A DNA stretch of 64,000 bases. Source: an uncultured Collinsella sp. (GTDB lineage Bacteria > Actinomycetota > Coriobacteriia > Coriobacteriales > Coriobacteriaceae). The stretch lies in NCBI GenBank assembly GCA_900555555.1, contig USLK01000004.1:28588-92587 (forward strand), in the 5' to 3' direction. A program made the translations under genes and the position numbers. A model generated the notes under the pieces. It did not search any database. It saw only the letters and a list, made by a program, of their open reading frames with translations, and was not told where the DNA came from. Below, piece by piece: positions 44,637 to 53,467 of this stretch; within the stretch, counting starts at the first letter, position 1; each line of letters opens with the position of its first letter.

Positions 44637-45317
44637 ATGATCAAGATCGCATCGCTTCTGGCCAGCGCCCTCGCGGTTATCGTGGGCATCGTTGTGCACG
44701 AAAGCGCTCATGCGCTGGCGGCCTATCTTTTGGGAGACAAGACGGCACAATCCCGTGGGCGCATCTCGCTCAACCCGCTCAACCATATCGACCCGTTCGG
44801 AACCATCATCCTGCCGATCCTCATGATTCTGGCGGGAGGCCCCGTCTTCGCTTTCGCAAAGCCCGTCCCCGTGTATCTCAACAACCTCAAGCACCCCAAG
44901 CGCGATGAGGTCCTGGTTTCTCTGGCAGGCCCCGCATCCAATATCATCCTAGCCTGCCTGGGTGCCGTTATGATGAGGCTCTTGGGCAACGTTGCGGCCT
45001 CGAGCGCGTTCCTCTGGAGCGGGACGCTCGCCGTGCTCGTCAACTTTGTCGTTACGTTTATTTCGGTCAACCTCTCGCTTGCCTTTTTCAACCTCATCCC
45101 GCTGCCGCCCCTTGACGGATCGAGCGTCCTCGTGCCGTTCCTCAAGGGCAAGGCGCTCAGCATCTACTACCGAATCCAACAGTACGCGATGCCCATTCTC
45201 ATCATCGTCCTGTACCTGCTGCCCATGGTGCTCCATATCGATCTCGTCGGGATGTTTTTCAGCGTTACCGTGGACCCCCTGTTCAGCATGCTCATCGAAT
45301 TCGGTCTGGGCTTGTAG
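44637..45317 (+). CDS. Site-2 protease (M50) family membrane protein
   Basis: A 226-residue membrane protein with about six hydrophobic segments. The zinc motif HESAH is in the first segment (about 20-24) and the third ligand motif NLIPLPPLDGS lies in the C-terminal half (about 150-160). There is no PDZ or CBS domain, which places it in the short rhomboid-size S2P group often seen before scpA in Gram-positive bacteria. The gene order M50-scpA-scpB-rluB supports this. It is the second S2P of the window, besides RseP. Confidence 0.88.
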   Translation: MIKIASLLASALAVIVGIVVHESAHALAAYLLGDKTAQSRGRISLNPLNHIDPFGTIILPILMILAGGPVFAFAKPVPVYLNNLKHPKRDEVLVSLAGPASNIILACLGAVMMRLLGNVAASSAFLWSGTLAVLVNFVVTFISVNLSLAFFNLIPLPPLDGSSVLVPFLKGKALSIYYRIQQYAMPILIIVLYLLPMVLHIDLVGMFFSVTVDPLFSMLIEFGLGL

Positions 45318-45378
45318 TGCGCTACACTTACAGAAATACGCAGTCCGTATCGACTCATTTTAGAAAAGAGGTCCACCC

Positions 45379-46185
45379 GTGTCGTATCGCGTGACTACGC
45401 AAATGTATAGCGGCCCGTTTGACCTGCTTCTTCAGTTGGTGAGTCGTCAAAAGGTCGATATCGGGTCGATCTCGATCTCGGAGGTCGCAGAGCAGTATCT
45501 TGCCGAGGTGGAGCGGCTTGAGGCCTTGGACCTCGATGTCGCCTCGGATTTTTTGCTCGTGGCGGCAACGCTGCTCGAGATCAAGGCCGCCTCGCTCGTT
45601 CCCGACGAAAAGCCCAAGAAGCAGGAGGAAGACGAGGAGGACCTGGAGGAGCTTGCCGGTCTGGACGGCGAGTCGCTCCGCGAGGTCCTCATCCAGCGCC
45701 TGCTCGCCTATAAGCAGTTTAAAGGCGCCGCGGCGGCACTTGGTGCACGCATGGAGGCCGAGGCGCGCATGCACCCTCGCGTAGCCGGGCCCGATCCGGA
45801 GTTCGTGGGGCTCATGCCCGATTATCTGTCGGGCATCACCTTGCGCGGCTTGGCCGTTATCTGCGCCGATCTTGACGGCAAGCGGCAGACGTTTTTGCTC
45901 GAAGCCGAGCATGTGGCCCCGCATAGGATTCCTTTGGAGCTCACGGTGGCCTCGGTGGATCGCGTTACCATGGCGCATCCAAAAACGACGTTCCGCGAGC
46001 TCTTGGACGGCGACGCCACGACCGAGCAGATCGTCGCCACATTCCTGGCCATGCTCGAGCTCACTAAGCGCGGCTCGCTCACCCTCACGCAAGATGAGAA
46101 TTTCGGAACCATCACGATCGAGCGGGTGCCCGGCGCTGAGGCGTACCATCCGGGCGAGGGCACCCTTTTTGAGGAGGAAGAATAA
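45379..46185 (+). CDS. scpA: Segregation and condensation protein ScpA
   Basis: The kleisin subunit (268 aa) that bridges the SMC heads. The N-terminal motif FDLLLQLVSRQKVDI and SDFLLVAATLLEIKAASLV contact the SMC neck; the C-terminal FRELLDGDATTEQIVATFLAMLELTK is the winged helix for the other head. A GTG start follows AAAGAGGTCC. It is coupled to scpB (TAATG). The Smc gene lies at 7040. Confidence 0.94.
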   Translation: MSYRVTTQMYSGPFDLLLQLVSRQKVDIGSISISEVAEQYLAEVERLEALDLDVASDFLLVAATLLEIKAASLVPDEKPKKQEEDEEDLEELAGLDGESLREVLIQRLLAYKQFKGAAAALGARMEAEARMHPRVAGPDPEFVGLMPDYLSGITLRGLAVICADLDGKRQTFLLEAEHVAPHRIPLELTVASVDRVTMAHPKTTFRELLDGDATTEQIVATFLAMLELTKRGSLTLTQDENFGTITIERVPGAEAYHPGEGTLFEEEE

Positions 46186-46859
46186 TGGGAGACCTGGAAA
46201 CGCTTGAACCCGATTCCCTTAAGGGCACCCTCGAGGCCCTCCTGCTCGTATCGAGCGACCCCGTCAGCGCGGCCCAGCTCTCCTCGGTGCTGGGAGCAGC
46301 TCCCGGGGAGATCGCGTCGCTGCTCGCGGAGCTCAAGACCGAATATGAAGAGGCCAACCGCGGCTTCCAGCTCCGTGAGGTCGCGGGCGGGTGGCGCCTG
46401 TTCACCCATCCGGCCTTCCATGAGCAGGTGGAGGCGTTCGTGCTCTCCTGGGACACGCAAAAACTCTCGCAAGCGGCCCTGGAGGCGCTCGCCGTTATCG
46501 CATACCATCAGCCCGTCACGCGGGAAATGGTCAAGGGCATTCGCGGCGTGAACTCCGACGGTGTCATTTCGTCGCTGGTCGACAAGGGCCTCGTGCGCGA
46601 GCTTGGGCGCGATGCCGCGCATGGGCAGGCGATTCTGTACGGCACCACCAACGCGTTCCTCGAGAAATTTGGCCTGCGCTCAACCAAGGACCTTCCGGAT
46701 CTCGAGCAGTTCGCCCCCGACGAACAGGCTCGTCGATTCATTCGCGAGCGCCTCTCGGGTCGCTCCATCCAGTCGACCCTCGATGAGGTCGATCAGGATC
46801 TCGAGGAGGAGCGCGATCTTTTGGAAGATGACTTGGAAGGGGAGGAGAACCTTGACTGA
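46185..46859 (+). CDS. scpB: Segregation and condensation protein ScpB
   Basis: The dimeric winged-helix partner (224 aa) of ScpA in the SMC complex. Two winged helices are seen: LEALLLVSSDPVSAAQLSSVLG and LSQAALEALAVIAYHQPVTREMVKGIRGV, then the KFGLRSTKDLPDLEQF end of the family core. The acidic C-terminal tail (about 190-224) is longer than in B. subtilis. It overlaps scpA, and rluB begins inside its tail. Confidence 0.94.
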   Translation: MGDLETLEPDSLKGTLEALLLVSSDPVSAAQLSSVLGAAPGEIASLLAELKTEYEEANRGFQLREVAGGWRLFTHPAFHEQVEAFVLSWDTQKLSQAALEALAVIAYHQPVTREMVKGIRGVNSDGVISSLVDKGLVRELGRDAAHGQAILYGTTNAFLEKFGLRSTKDLPDLEQFAPDEQARRFIRERLSGRSIQSTLDEVDQDLEEERDLLEDDLEGEENLD

Positions 46860-47649
46860 ACCCCGCGTACATGAGGGCGACGCCATGCTCGTTCCCATGC
46901 GCCTGCAGCGTTTCCTGGCCCGTGCGGGCGTAGCCAGCCGCCGTGGGTCGGAGACGCTCATGACGAGCGGGCGCGTCAGCGTGAACGGCGTTGTCAAAAC
47001 CGAGCTGGGAACCAAGGTCGACCCCTCCTGCGACGAGGTCGCCGTCGACGGTATCCCGGTCGTACTCGGCGCGGGCGCGGCATATATCATGCTCAACAAG
47101 CCCGCAGGCTACCTCACCACCATGAGCGACCCGCACGGACGCAAATGCGTGGCGGAGCTGGCTCCGGTTCGCAAGTATCCGGGCCTGTTCCCGGTGGGCC
47201 GCCTCGACATGGACACCACAGGCCTGCTGCTGTTCACCACGGACGGAGATTTGGGGCAGAAGCTCCTGCACCCCTCAACACATGTATGGAAGACGTACGA
47301 GGCACTGGTCGATGGTTTCTGCAGCGATAAGGAGCTCGAGGAGCTGCGCCGAGGCATCATGCTCGACGACGGCCCCTGCCAGCCCGCACGCTGCCGCGTG
47401 CTTTCGCGTAACGAGGCCCGCCGCATCTGGGGCGATAACCTGCCGCGTTATTCTTCTGCCGTCGAAGTCAAAATCCACGAGGGCCGCAAGAACCAAGTCA
47501 AGCGCATGCTTTCCCGTATCCATCACCCCGTGATCGCACTCAACCGCTCAAAGTTCGGTAACCTCGAGCTCACGGACGTTCGGCCGGGACACTGGCGCGA
47601 GCTGACCGCAGATGAACGTGACGGGCTCTCCGCCTGTCTTGTGCACTAG
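46852..47649 (+). CDS. rluB: Pseudouridine synthase RluB-type (S4 domain)
   Basis: A 265-residue enzyme that makes pseudouridine in 23S rRNA, near position 2605 in characterised members. An N-terminal S4 RNA-binding domain (RLQRFLARAGVASRRGSETL) is followed by the catalytic domain with GRLDMDTTGLLLFTTDG, where Asp is the nucleophile, and GRKNQVKRM. The TTG at 46852, after GGGGAGGAG, is preferred; the start at 46561 would lie inside scpB. cmk follows after 12 bp. Confidence 0.92.
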   Translation: MTEPRVHEGDAMLVPMRLQRFLARAGVASRRGSETLMTSGRVSVNGVVKTELGTKVDPSCDEVAVDGIPVVLGAGAAYIMLNKPAGYLTTMSDPHGRKCVAELAPVRKYPGLFPVGRLDMDTTGLLLFTTDGDLGQKLLHPSTHVWKTYEALVDGFCSDKELEELRRGIMLDDGPCQPARCRVLSRNEARRIWGDNLPRYSSAVEVKIHEGRKNQVKRMLSRIHHPVIALNRSKFGNLELTDVRPGHWRELTADERDGLSACLVH

Positions 47650-47661
47650 GAAGGAATCATC

Positions 47662-48342
47662 ATGATCGTTGCCATCGACGGCCCCGCCGGCTCTGGTAAA
47701 TCCACCATCGCACGCGAGATCGCCCGCACCAAGGGCTTCTCCAAGCTCGACACCGGCGCCATGTACCGCACCGTTGCCGTGGCCGCACTCGAGCGCGGTA
47801 TCGCTATCGAGGATGAGCCCGCAGTGAGCAAGCTCGCCGGCTCCATCTCCATCACGTTTGGATCCGAGCGGGACGGCAACGTCACCGTCTTTTGCGACGG
47901 CGCGGACGTGAGCGCCACCATCCGCACCCCCAAGATCGACCGATGCGTATCCGCCGTCGCCTCCTATGCAGAGGTACGACGCGCGATGCTCGTTCCTCAG
48001 CGCACGTTTGCGGAAGGGCGCGATGTTGTAGCCGAGGGCCGCGACATCGGATCCGTGGTGTTCCCCGCGGCCGACGTCAAGATCTTCCTCACTGCCGACC
48101 CACGTGAACGCGCCCGTCGCCGCGTTCTGCAGCGCCACGAAGGCGAGGAGGTCTCGCAAGAGGTGCTTCAAGCGGAGTTCGAGCAGACGCTGGCAGACAT
48201 CGAGCGCCGGGACCGGCTGGATTCCCAGCGCGAGGCCGCGCCGCTGGTATGCCCCGACGATGCCGTGCGCATCGATTCAACCTCCCACACTATCGAGGAA
48301 ATCGTCTCGATGATTACGGATATCATCGACGCCCGACGCTAA
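47662..48342 (+). CDS. cmk: Cytidylate kinase
   Basis: CMP kinase (226 aa) forms CDP and dCDP for nucleotide and lipid synthesis (CTP feeds CdsA). The P-loop is GPAGSGKST at residues 7-15. The motifs LDTGAMYRTVA, RDVVAEGRDIGSVVFP and LTADPRERARRR (the lid) are intact, and the family's CMP-binding insertion is present. GGAAGGA precedes the ATG. The neighbours rluB and plsC match other Gram-positive genomes. Confidence 0.95.
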   Translation: MIVAIDGPAGSGKSTIAREIARTKGFSKLDTGAMYRTVAVAALERGIAIEDEPAVSKLAGSISITFGSERDGNVTVFCDGADVSATIRTPKIDRCVSAVASYAEVRRAMLVPQRTFAEGRDVVAEGRDIGSVVFPAADVKIFLTADPRERARRRVLQRHEGEEVSQEVLQAEFEQTLADIERRDRLDSQREAAPLVCPDDAVRIDSTSHTIEEIVSMITDIIDARR

Positions 48343-48350
48343 GGAGACCC

Positions 48351-49079
48351 ATGCATCTGTTCACCTCGACCGTCGACGATTACTGTAACCACCCCATAAG
48401 CGAGTTCCCAGCTCCCATCAGGGCGTTTCGCTCCCTGGTCATCGGGGTTCTCTGGGTATTCGGCAAAGTTATGTGGCGCTGCGATTTCGAGCGCAAGGAT
48501 CTCATTGCAGGCCAAGGCGGCGGCACCGGCTCGGTCATCATCTGCAACCACACCTCCATGGCCGAAGTCGTGGTCATCTACACCGAGCTCAAGCGCATGG
48601 GCCGCAGCGTTCGCCCCATCGCCAAGTCAGAATTCTATAAAAACAAGCTCATAGCCTGGGCCTTCTCTCGTGTGGGGGCCATTTCGGTCGAGCGCGGCAC
48701 GGCCGACATCAAAAGTCTTCGTGCCGCCCAGCATGCCCTTAAGCGCGGCGAGGATATCCTCATATTCCCCGAGGGCACCCGCGTTCGCTCCGATGATCAG
48801 CCTGCGCCCATCCATGGCGGCTTTGCCCTCATCGCCCAAATGGCCAAGGCCCCCATTGCTCCTATGGCCGTATGCGGCTTTAGGGATGTCACTCCCAACG
48901 GTAAGCACGTTATGCGCCCCGTGAAATGCTGGATGCGCGCGGGAGAACCCGTTTCGGCCTCCGATGCGCCCGCCGATCTCAAGCGCACCGCGAAAAACCA
49001 GTGGGTCGAGGACGAGGCCGTCCGCCGCATGTTCGAGATCCGCGACGATCTTCGCCGCGAGCACCCGGGGAGGTTCTAG
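48351..49079 (+). CDS. plsC: 1-acyl-sn-glycerol-3-phosphate acyltransferase (PlsC-like)
   Basis: A membrane-associated acyltransferase (242 aa) that converts lysophosphatidate to phosphatidate, completing the route from PlsX and PlsY to CdsA. Motif I reads NHTSMAE, i.e. HX4E, where the family normally has HX4D. Motif III FPEGTR is intact, and a hydrophobic N-terminal helix (about 20-40) is present. AAGGAGA precedes the ATG at 48351. The Asp-to-Glu change may alter activity or reflect a sub-family. Confidence 0.88.
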   Translation: MHLFTSTVDDYCNHPISEFPAPIRAFRSLVIGVLWVFGKVMWRCDFERKDLIAGQGGGTGSVIICNHTSMAEVVVIYTELKRMGRSVRPIAKSEFYKNKLIAWAFSRVGAISVERGTADIKSLRAAQHALKRGEDILIFPEGTRVRSDDQPAPIHGGFALIAQMAKAPIAPMAVCGFRDVTPNGKHVMRPVKCWMRAGEPVSASDAPADLKRTAKNQWVEDEAVRRMFEIRDDLRREHPGRF

Positions 49080-49080
49080 C

Positions 49081-49932
49081 ATGACCGAGCCCACTGTCGC
49101 CATCGCCCGCCACGCGGGCGTGTGTTACGGGGTCGAACGCGCGCTGTCGCTCGCCCTCGAGGCATCGGAGCAAGCGGAGGGCCCTGTATCCACACTTGGG
49201 CCGCTCATCCATAACCCGCTTGTCGTCAAAGACCTAGACGAACGCGGCGTCACCGCCGTCGATAGCGTCGACAACGCGGTGAGCGGCACCCTCATTATCC
49301 GCGCCCACGGCGTTACCCCGCAGGTGATAGAAGAGGCGCAAAGCCGCGGTCTCTCCGTGATCGATGCAACCTGCCCCTATGTAAAGAAGGTGCACCTTGC
49401 CGCCGAGCGTTTGGTTTCCGAGGGCTACCAGCTCATCGTGGTGGGGGAGAGCGGGCACCCCGAGGTCGAGGGCATCATGGGGCATGCCGGCGAAAACGCC
49501 CATGTTGTAAGCGGCGTGCAGGATCTGGCAGAGCTTGAGCTTGCAAAAAAGGTCGGCCTTGTTGTCCAGACCACGCAGACCGCGCAGGCCCTCGCCGAAA
49601 TCGTAGCCGAGCTGGTGCCTCGTGTGATAGAGCTCAGGGTCATGAACACCATCTGCCGGGCGACGCAGGAGCGGCAGGAAAGTGCCGCGGAACTTGCCAC
49701 TCGAGCGGATGTGATGATCGTGATCGGCGGCAAGAACTCGGGCAATACCCGCCGGCTTGCCCAGATCTGCGCGCGCGCTTGCGCGAGAATGCACCACATC
49801 GAGGATGCGGTCGAGATCCAGAAGGCCTGGTTGGAGGGCGCCACGCTGATCGGCGTCACGGCGGGGGCGTCCACGCCCGCCGATCACATTGAACGGGCTG
49901 TCGAGCGCATACACGAACTAGTTGAAGCCTAG
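49081..49932 (+). CDS. ispH: 4-hydroxy-3-methylbut-2-enyl diphosphate reductase IspH
   Basis: IspH (283 aa) is an iron-sulphur protein making IPP and DMAPP, the last MEP step. The three conserved cysteines lie in HAGVCYGVERAL (about 12-23), DATCPYVKKVH and MNTICRATQERQ. Further motifs are GPLIHNPLVV, RAHGVTP and GVTAGASTP. The start is one base after the plsC stop. With dxr (31469) and ispG (34044) it shows that the MEP route is used. Confidence 0.95.
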   Translation: MTEPTVAIARHAGVCYGVERALSLALEASEQAEGPVSTLGPLIHNPLVVKDLDERGVTAVDSVDNAVSGTLIIRAHGVTPQVIEEAQSRGLSVIDATCPYVKKVHLAAERLVSEGYQLIVVGESGHPEVEGIMGHAGENAHVVSGVQDLAELELAKKVGLVVQTTQTAQALAEIVAELVPRVIELRVMNTICRATQERQESAAELATRADVMIVIGGKNSGNTRRLAQICARACARMHHIEDAVEIQKAWLEGATLIGVTAGASTPADHIERAVERIHELVEA

Positions 49933-49941
49933 GGGAGCAAC

Positions 49942-51375
49942 ATGACCAAACCGGTTGTACCTTCATATGCCAGCACCGTGGCGCCATACGCGTTGACCCG
50001 CGAGCCGAGCCGCGAAGGCGCAACCGTGATTCGCGTCATACCGGAGTCTCCGGCAGACGACCTGGGTATCGAGCCGGGGATGAAGGTGCTCACGGTTGGG
50101 GGCAAGCCCCTCACGGACATGATCGTATGGATGTGGGAGGCCGATGGCGATGAGGTCGACATCGAGGTCTTCGACCCCCGCGACAGCACCGTCTGCCCGG
50201 CAACGCTCGAGCGGTTCCCGGGTGAGGACTGGGGCCTGGAATTCGACGGTGCGGTGTTCGACGGCATGCGCACGTGCGTCAACGCCTGCGTGTTCTGCTT
50301 TATGGGGATGCTGCCCAAGGAATCGCGCAAATCCCTCTCCATCCGCGATGACGACTATCGCCTGAGCTTTTTGCAGGGCAACTTCGTCACCCTCACCAAC
50401 ATGAAGGACGACGAGGTCGAAGATGCCATCGACAAGATGCTCTCGCCCATGAACGTATCGCTGCACGCCATCACGCCCGAGGTCCGACGCAAGCTCATAG
50501 GCCGCAACGCGCCGCGTGGCATCGGGGTGCTCGAGCGATTCATGGACGCCGGTATCGAGATCCATGCGCAGATCGTCTTGTGCCCGGGCCTCAACGATGG
50601 CGACGAGCTTAAAGCCACGCTCGATTGGGTTGAGGCGCACGAGCAGATCACCTCCCTTGCCATCGTGCCGCTGGGATTTACCAAATACTCCTCTCGTTTC
50701 GACCGCTCGTTCTCCGACGACCCCGAGGCATCACGTGCCGTCGTGCGCCTGTTGGAGCCTTATCAGGCGCGCGCTCGTAAGACCCTCGGTATCACCCGGT
50801 TCCAGCTTTCCGATGAGTTTTACATCGATGCCGGCCTGCCCGTTCCGGCCGCCGAGACCTACGACGGTTTCCCGCAGTTCTACGATGGCATCGGCATGCT
50901 GCGAAGCTTCATGGATGAGTGCGATGCGGTGGCACGGGAAAGGGCAAACGAGATTTCGCATGTCAAAGATGCGCTCCGCAATGCCTCCATGCGCTTACTC
51001 GTTATATCCGGCGAGGCCGCCCTGAGCACGTTCGAGCGATTCAGTGCGTTGTTCAACGGCGATGGCCCCTGCGCCGCAACGCAGGCGATTGAGAACCGTT
51101 ACTTCGGCGGCAACGTCAACGTCACGGGCCTCATCTGCAGCTGCGACCTGCTCGATCAGCTGGAAGACGGACTTTCAAACACCATCGTCTTGCTGCCCGA
51201 CGTCATGTTCAACTACGACGGGCTCACGCTCGATGGCGAATCCAGAGAGCATGTCGTGACCGAACTTGAACGTCGCGGCGCCACGGTGACGTTTTCGGTT
51301 CCCGCGCCGGCCCGCATGCTCGAAGCCTGCTCCGCCGCGCTGGAAGCCCTGTGTAAAGTATCGCCAGGGGCATAG
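49942..51375 (+). CDS. DUF512 radical SAM-like iron-sulphur protein with PDZ domain
   Basis: A 477-residue protein. An N-terminal PDZ-like domain (IRVIPESPADDLGIEPGMKVLTVGG) precedes CVNACVFCFMGML, a CX3CX2C-type cluster motif of radical SAM proteins, and then a TIM-like region (SLHAITPEVRRKLIGRN) and the DUF512 C-terminus. The family is widespread in anaerobes, always beside der; its substrate is not known. Here too der follows. The first ATG after GGGGAGC is used. Confidence 0.85.
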   Translation: MTKPVVPSYASTVAPYALTREPSREGATVIRVIPESPADDLGIEPGMKVLTVGGKPLTDMIVWMWEADGDEVDIEVFDPRDSTVCPATLERFPGEDWGLEFDGAVFDGMRTCVNACVFCFMGMLPKESRKSLSIRDDDYRLSFLQGNFVTLTNMKDDEVEDAIDKMLSPMNVSLHAITPEVRRKLIGRNAPRGIGVLERFMDAGIEIHAQIVLCPGLNDGDELKATLDWVEAHEQITSLAIVPLGFTKYSSRFDRSFSDDPEASRAVVRLLEPYQARARKTLGITRFQLSDEFYIDAGLPVPAAETYDGFPQFYDGIGMLRSFMDECDAVARERANEISHVKDALRNASMRLLVISGEAALSTFERFSALFNGDGPCAATQAIENRYFGGNVNVTGLICSCDLLDQLEDGLSNTIVLLPDVMFNYDGLTLDGESREHVVTELERRGATVTFSVPAPARMLEACSAALEALCKVSPGA

Positions 51376-51430
51376 GGGACGGTTCGCGCATGCTATCCTA
51401 GATGCACGTTTAACTACGCAAGGAGTACTC

Positions 51431-52768
51431 ATGTCTCGACCCATCGTCGCGATCGTCGGTCGCCCCAACGTGGGCAAGTCGACGCTCGTTAACCGTATTT
51501 CCCAGACCTCCGACGCCATCGTGCACCAAAGCCGCGGTGTCACGCGCGACCGCAGCTACCATATCGCCGACTGGAACGGCCGCGAGTTCATGCTCGTTGA
51601 TACCGGCGGCATCGAGCCCATGAAGAGCGATGACGTGTTCGCCACGTCCATTCGCGACCAGGCGCTTGCCGCCGCTGAGGAGGCGGCGGTCATCCTGTTC
51701 GTGGTCGACGGCTCCGTAGGCGTCACCGAGGAGGACGAATCGGTCGCCCGCATGGTGCGCAAGCTCAAAAAACCCACCTTCCTGCTGGTCAACAAGCTCG
51801 ATAATCCCGACCGCGAGAACGATTCGCTGTGGGAGTTCTACTCCCTCGGCGTGGGCGACCCCATTGCGGTCTCGGCCCTGCACGGCCACGGCACGGGCGA
51901 TCTGCTCGATGAGGTCGTCTCGCTCCTCCCCGAGGACACCGAGGACGAGGACGATGAGCCCGACACCCTGCGCGTCGCCATTATCGGGCGCCCTAACGCC
52001 GGCAAGTCCTCGTTGTTCAACAAGATGATCGGGTCCGACCGCTCCATCGTCTCCAATATCGCCGGCACCACGCGCGACGCCATCGATACCGTGGTCGAGC
52101 GCAACGGCAAGCGCTACCGCATGGTCGACACCGCCGGCATCCGCAAAAAGAGTACCGTGTATGAGAACATCGAGTACTACTCCATGGTTCGCGGCCTGCG
52201 TGCCATCGATCGTGCCGACGTCGCCCTGCTCGTTGTCGATGCCTCCACGGGTGTCACCGAGCAGGACCAGAAAGTCGCCAACATCGCTATCGAGCGCGGT
52301 TGCGCCCTGGTGGTGCTCCTCAACAAGTGGGATCTGCTCACGGACGACTACGAGCGCAATGCGGCCATGGAAACCGTCGACCGCCGTCTTAAGATGTGCC
52401 CGTGGGCCCAGTACATGCGCATCTCCGCGCTCACCGGCCGATCCATCCATAAGATTTGGGATATGATCGACTTCGCCGCCGAGCGCCGCGCCGCCCATAT
52501 CACCACGTCCCAGCTCAACAAGCTGCTTACCGACATGCGCAAGTTCGGCCATACGGTCTCCGATGGCAAGCGCCGCCTCAAGATGTACTACGTAACCCAG
52601 ACGGGCGATAAGCCGCCGGCGTTCACGTTCTTTGTCAATTACACTGATCTGGTGAGCGACAACTACAAGCGTTATATCGAAAACCGCATGCGCGCCACCT
52701 TCGATTTCAAGGGCACGCCCATCCGCCTGCGCTTCCGCAAAAAGGAGCAGAAGGAGAAGGAGGCCTAG
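51431..52768 (+). CDS. der: Ribosome-assembly GTPase Der
   Basis: Der (EngA, 445 aa) has two GTPase domains and is needed for 50S assembly. The first has GRPNVGKSTLVN (about 10-21), DTGG and NKLD; the second has GRPNAGKSSLFN (about 188-199), DTAGI and NKWD. A C-terminal KH-like domain ends in the basic tail GTPIRLRFRKKEQ. AAGGAG precedes the ATG. It is followed by plsY after 3 bp, an order shared with clostridia. Confidence 0.96.
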   Translation: MSRPIVAIVGRPNVGKSTLVNRISQTSDAIVHQSRGVTRDRSYHIADWNGREFMLVDTGGIEPMKSDDVFATSIRDQALAAAEEAAVILFVVDGSVGVTEEDESVARMVRKLKKPTFLLVNKLDNPDRENDSLWEFYSLGVGDPIAVSALHGHGTGDLLDEVVSLLPEDTEDEDDEPDTLRVAIIGRPNAGKSSLFNKMIGSDRSIVSNIAGTTRDAIDTVVERNGKRYRMVDTAGIRKKSTVYENIEYYSMVRGLRAIDRADVALLVVDASTGVTEQDQKVANIAIERGCALVVLLNKWDLLTDDYERNAAMETVDRRLKMCPWAQYMRISALTGRSIHKIWDMIDFAAERRAAHITTSQLNKLLTDMRKFGHTVSDGKRRLKMYYVTQTGDKPPAFTFFVNYTDLVSDNYKRYIENRMRATFDFKGTPIRLRFRKKEQKEKEA

Positions 52769-52771
52769 CGC

Positions 52772-53467
52772 ATGGCGAATACTTCAGAGGTGTTTTTCGC
52801 AACGTTTTGCTGCATGGTTGTAGCGTACTTGGTGTGTGGCATCCCGTTCGGCAAGATCTTCGGTTCGCTGTTAGGTCATGTGGATATTCAAAAAGCCGGC
52901 TCGGGAAACATCGGCACCACGAACGCCCTGCGCGTGGCCGGTCCCAAGGTCGCCATCCTCACGCTCATCTGCGATTGCCTCAAGGGCGTCCTTGGCGTCG
53001 CCATCACGCGCCAGGTCCTTGCATCCCTGTTTTTCGACGGCTCCTATGCGGAGCTCATCCCAGGCGGCACCTATGACTACCTGGTGGCACTTGCCGCCCT
53101 GGCATGCGTAGTGGGGCATATCTTCTCGCCCTATCTGCATTTCCACGGTGGCAAGGGCATCGCCGTGGGCGTTGGCGTTCTGTTCGGCTTGTATTGGCCC
53201 ATGGCCCTGGTTCACCTGGCGATTTTCATCGTACTCGTGGCCATCACCAAGATCGTGTCCATCGGTTCCATCGCCACGGCCGGCCTGGTATGCGTAACGC
53301 TGCCCATCATGCTGCCCGGCGTCTCCCTGCCGTGCCATATCATCTGGAGCCTTTTGGGGTTCCTGGTGGTATGGGCACATCGCAGCAATATCGTCAAACT
53401 CATGCATGGTAAGGAATCCAAGCTCTCCTTCACCAAACGCCTCGACAAAATGGATGATGCACAATGA
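52772..53467 (+). CDS. plsY: Acyl-phosphate glycerol-3-phosphate acyltransferase PlsY
   Basis: A membrane enzyme (231 aa) with about five transmembrane helices that uses acyl-phosphate from PlsX to acylate glycerol-3-phosphate. The motifs SGNIGTTNALRVAG, GHIFSPYLHFHGGKGIAVGVG and the LWAHRSNIVKL-like WAHRSNIVKLMHG end are present. It overlaps gpsA, whose product supplies the glycerol-3-phosphate, by an ATGA. Confidence 0.95.
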   Translation: MANTSEVFFATFCCMVVAYLVCGIPFGKIFGSLLGHVDIQKAGSGNIGTTNALRVAGPKVAILTLICDCLKGVLGVAITRQVLASLFFDGSYAELIPGGTYDYLVALAALACVVGHIFSPYLHFHGGKGIAVGVGVLFGLYWPMALVHLAIFIVLVAITKIVSIGSIATAGLVCVTLPIMLPGVSLPCHIIWSLLGFLVVWAHRSNIVKLMHGKESKLSFTKRLDKMDDAQ

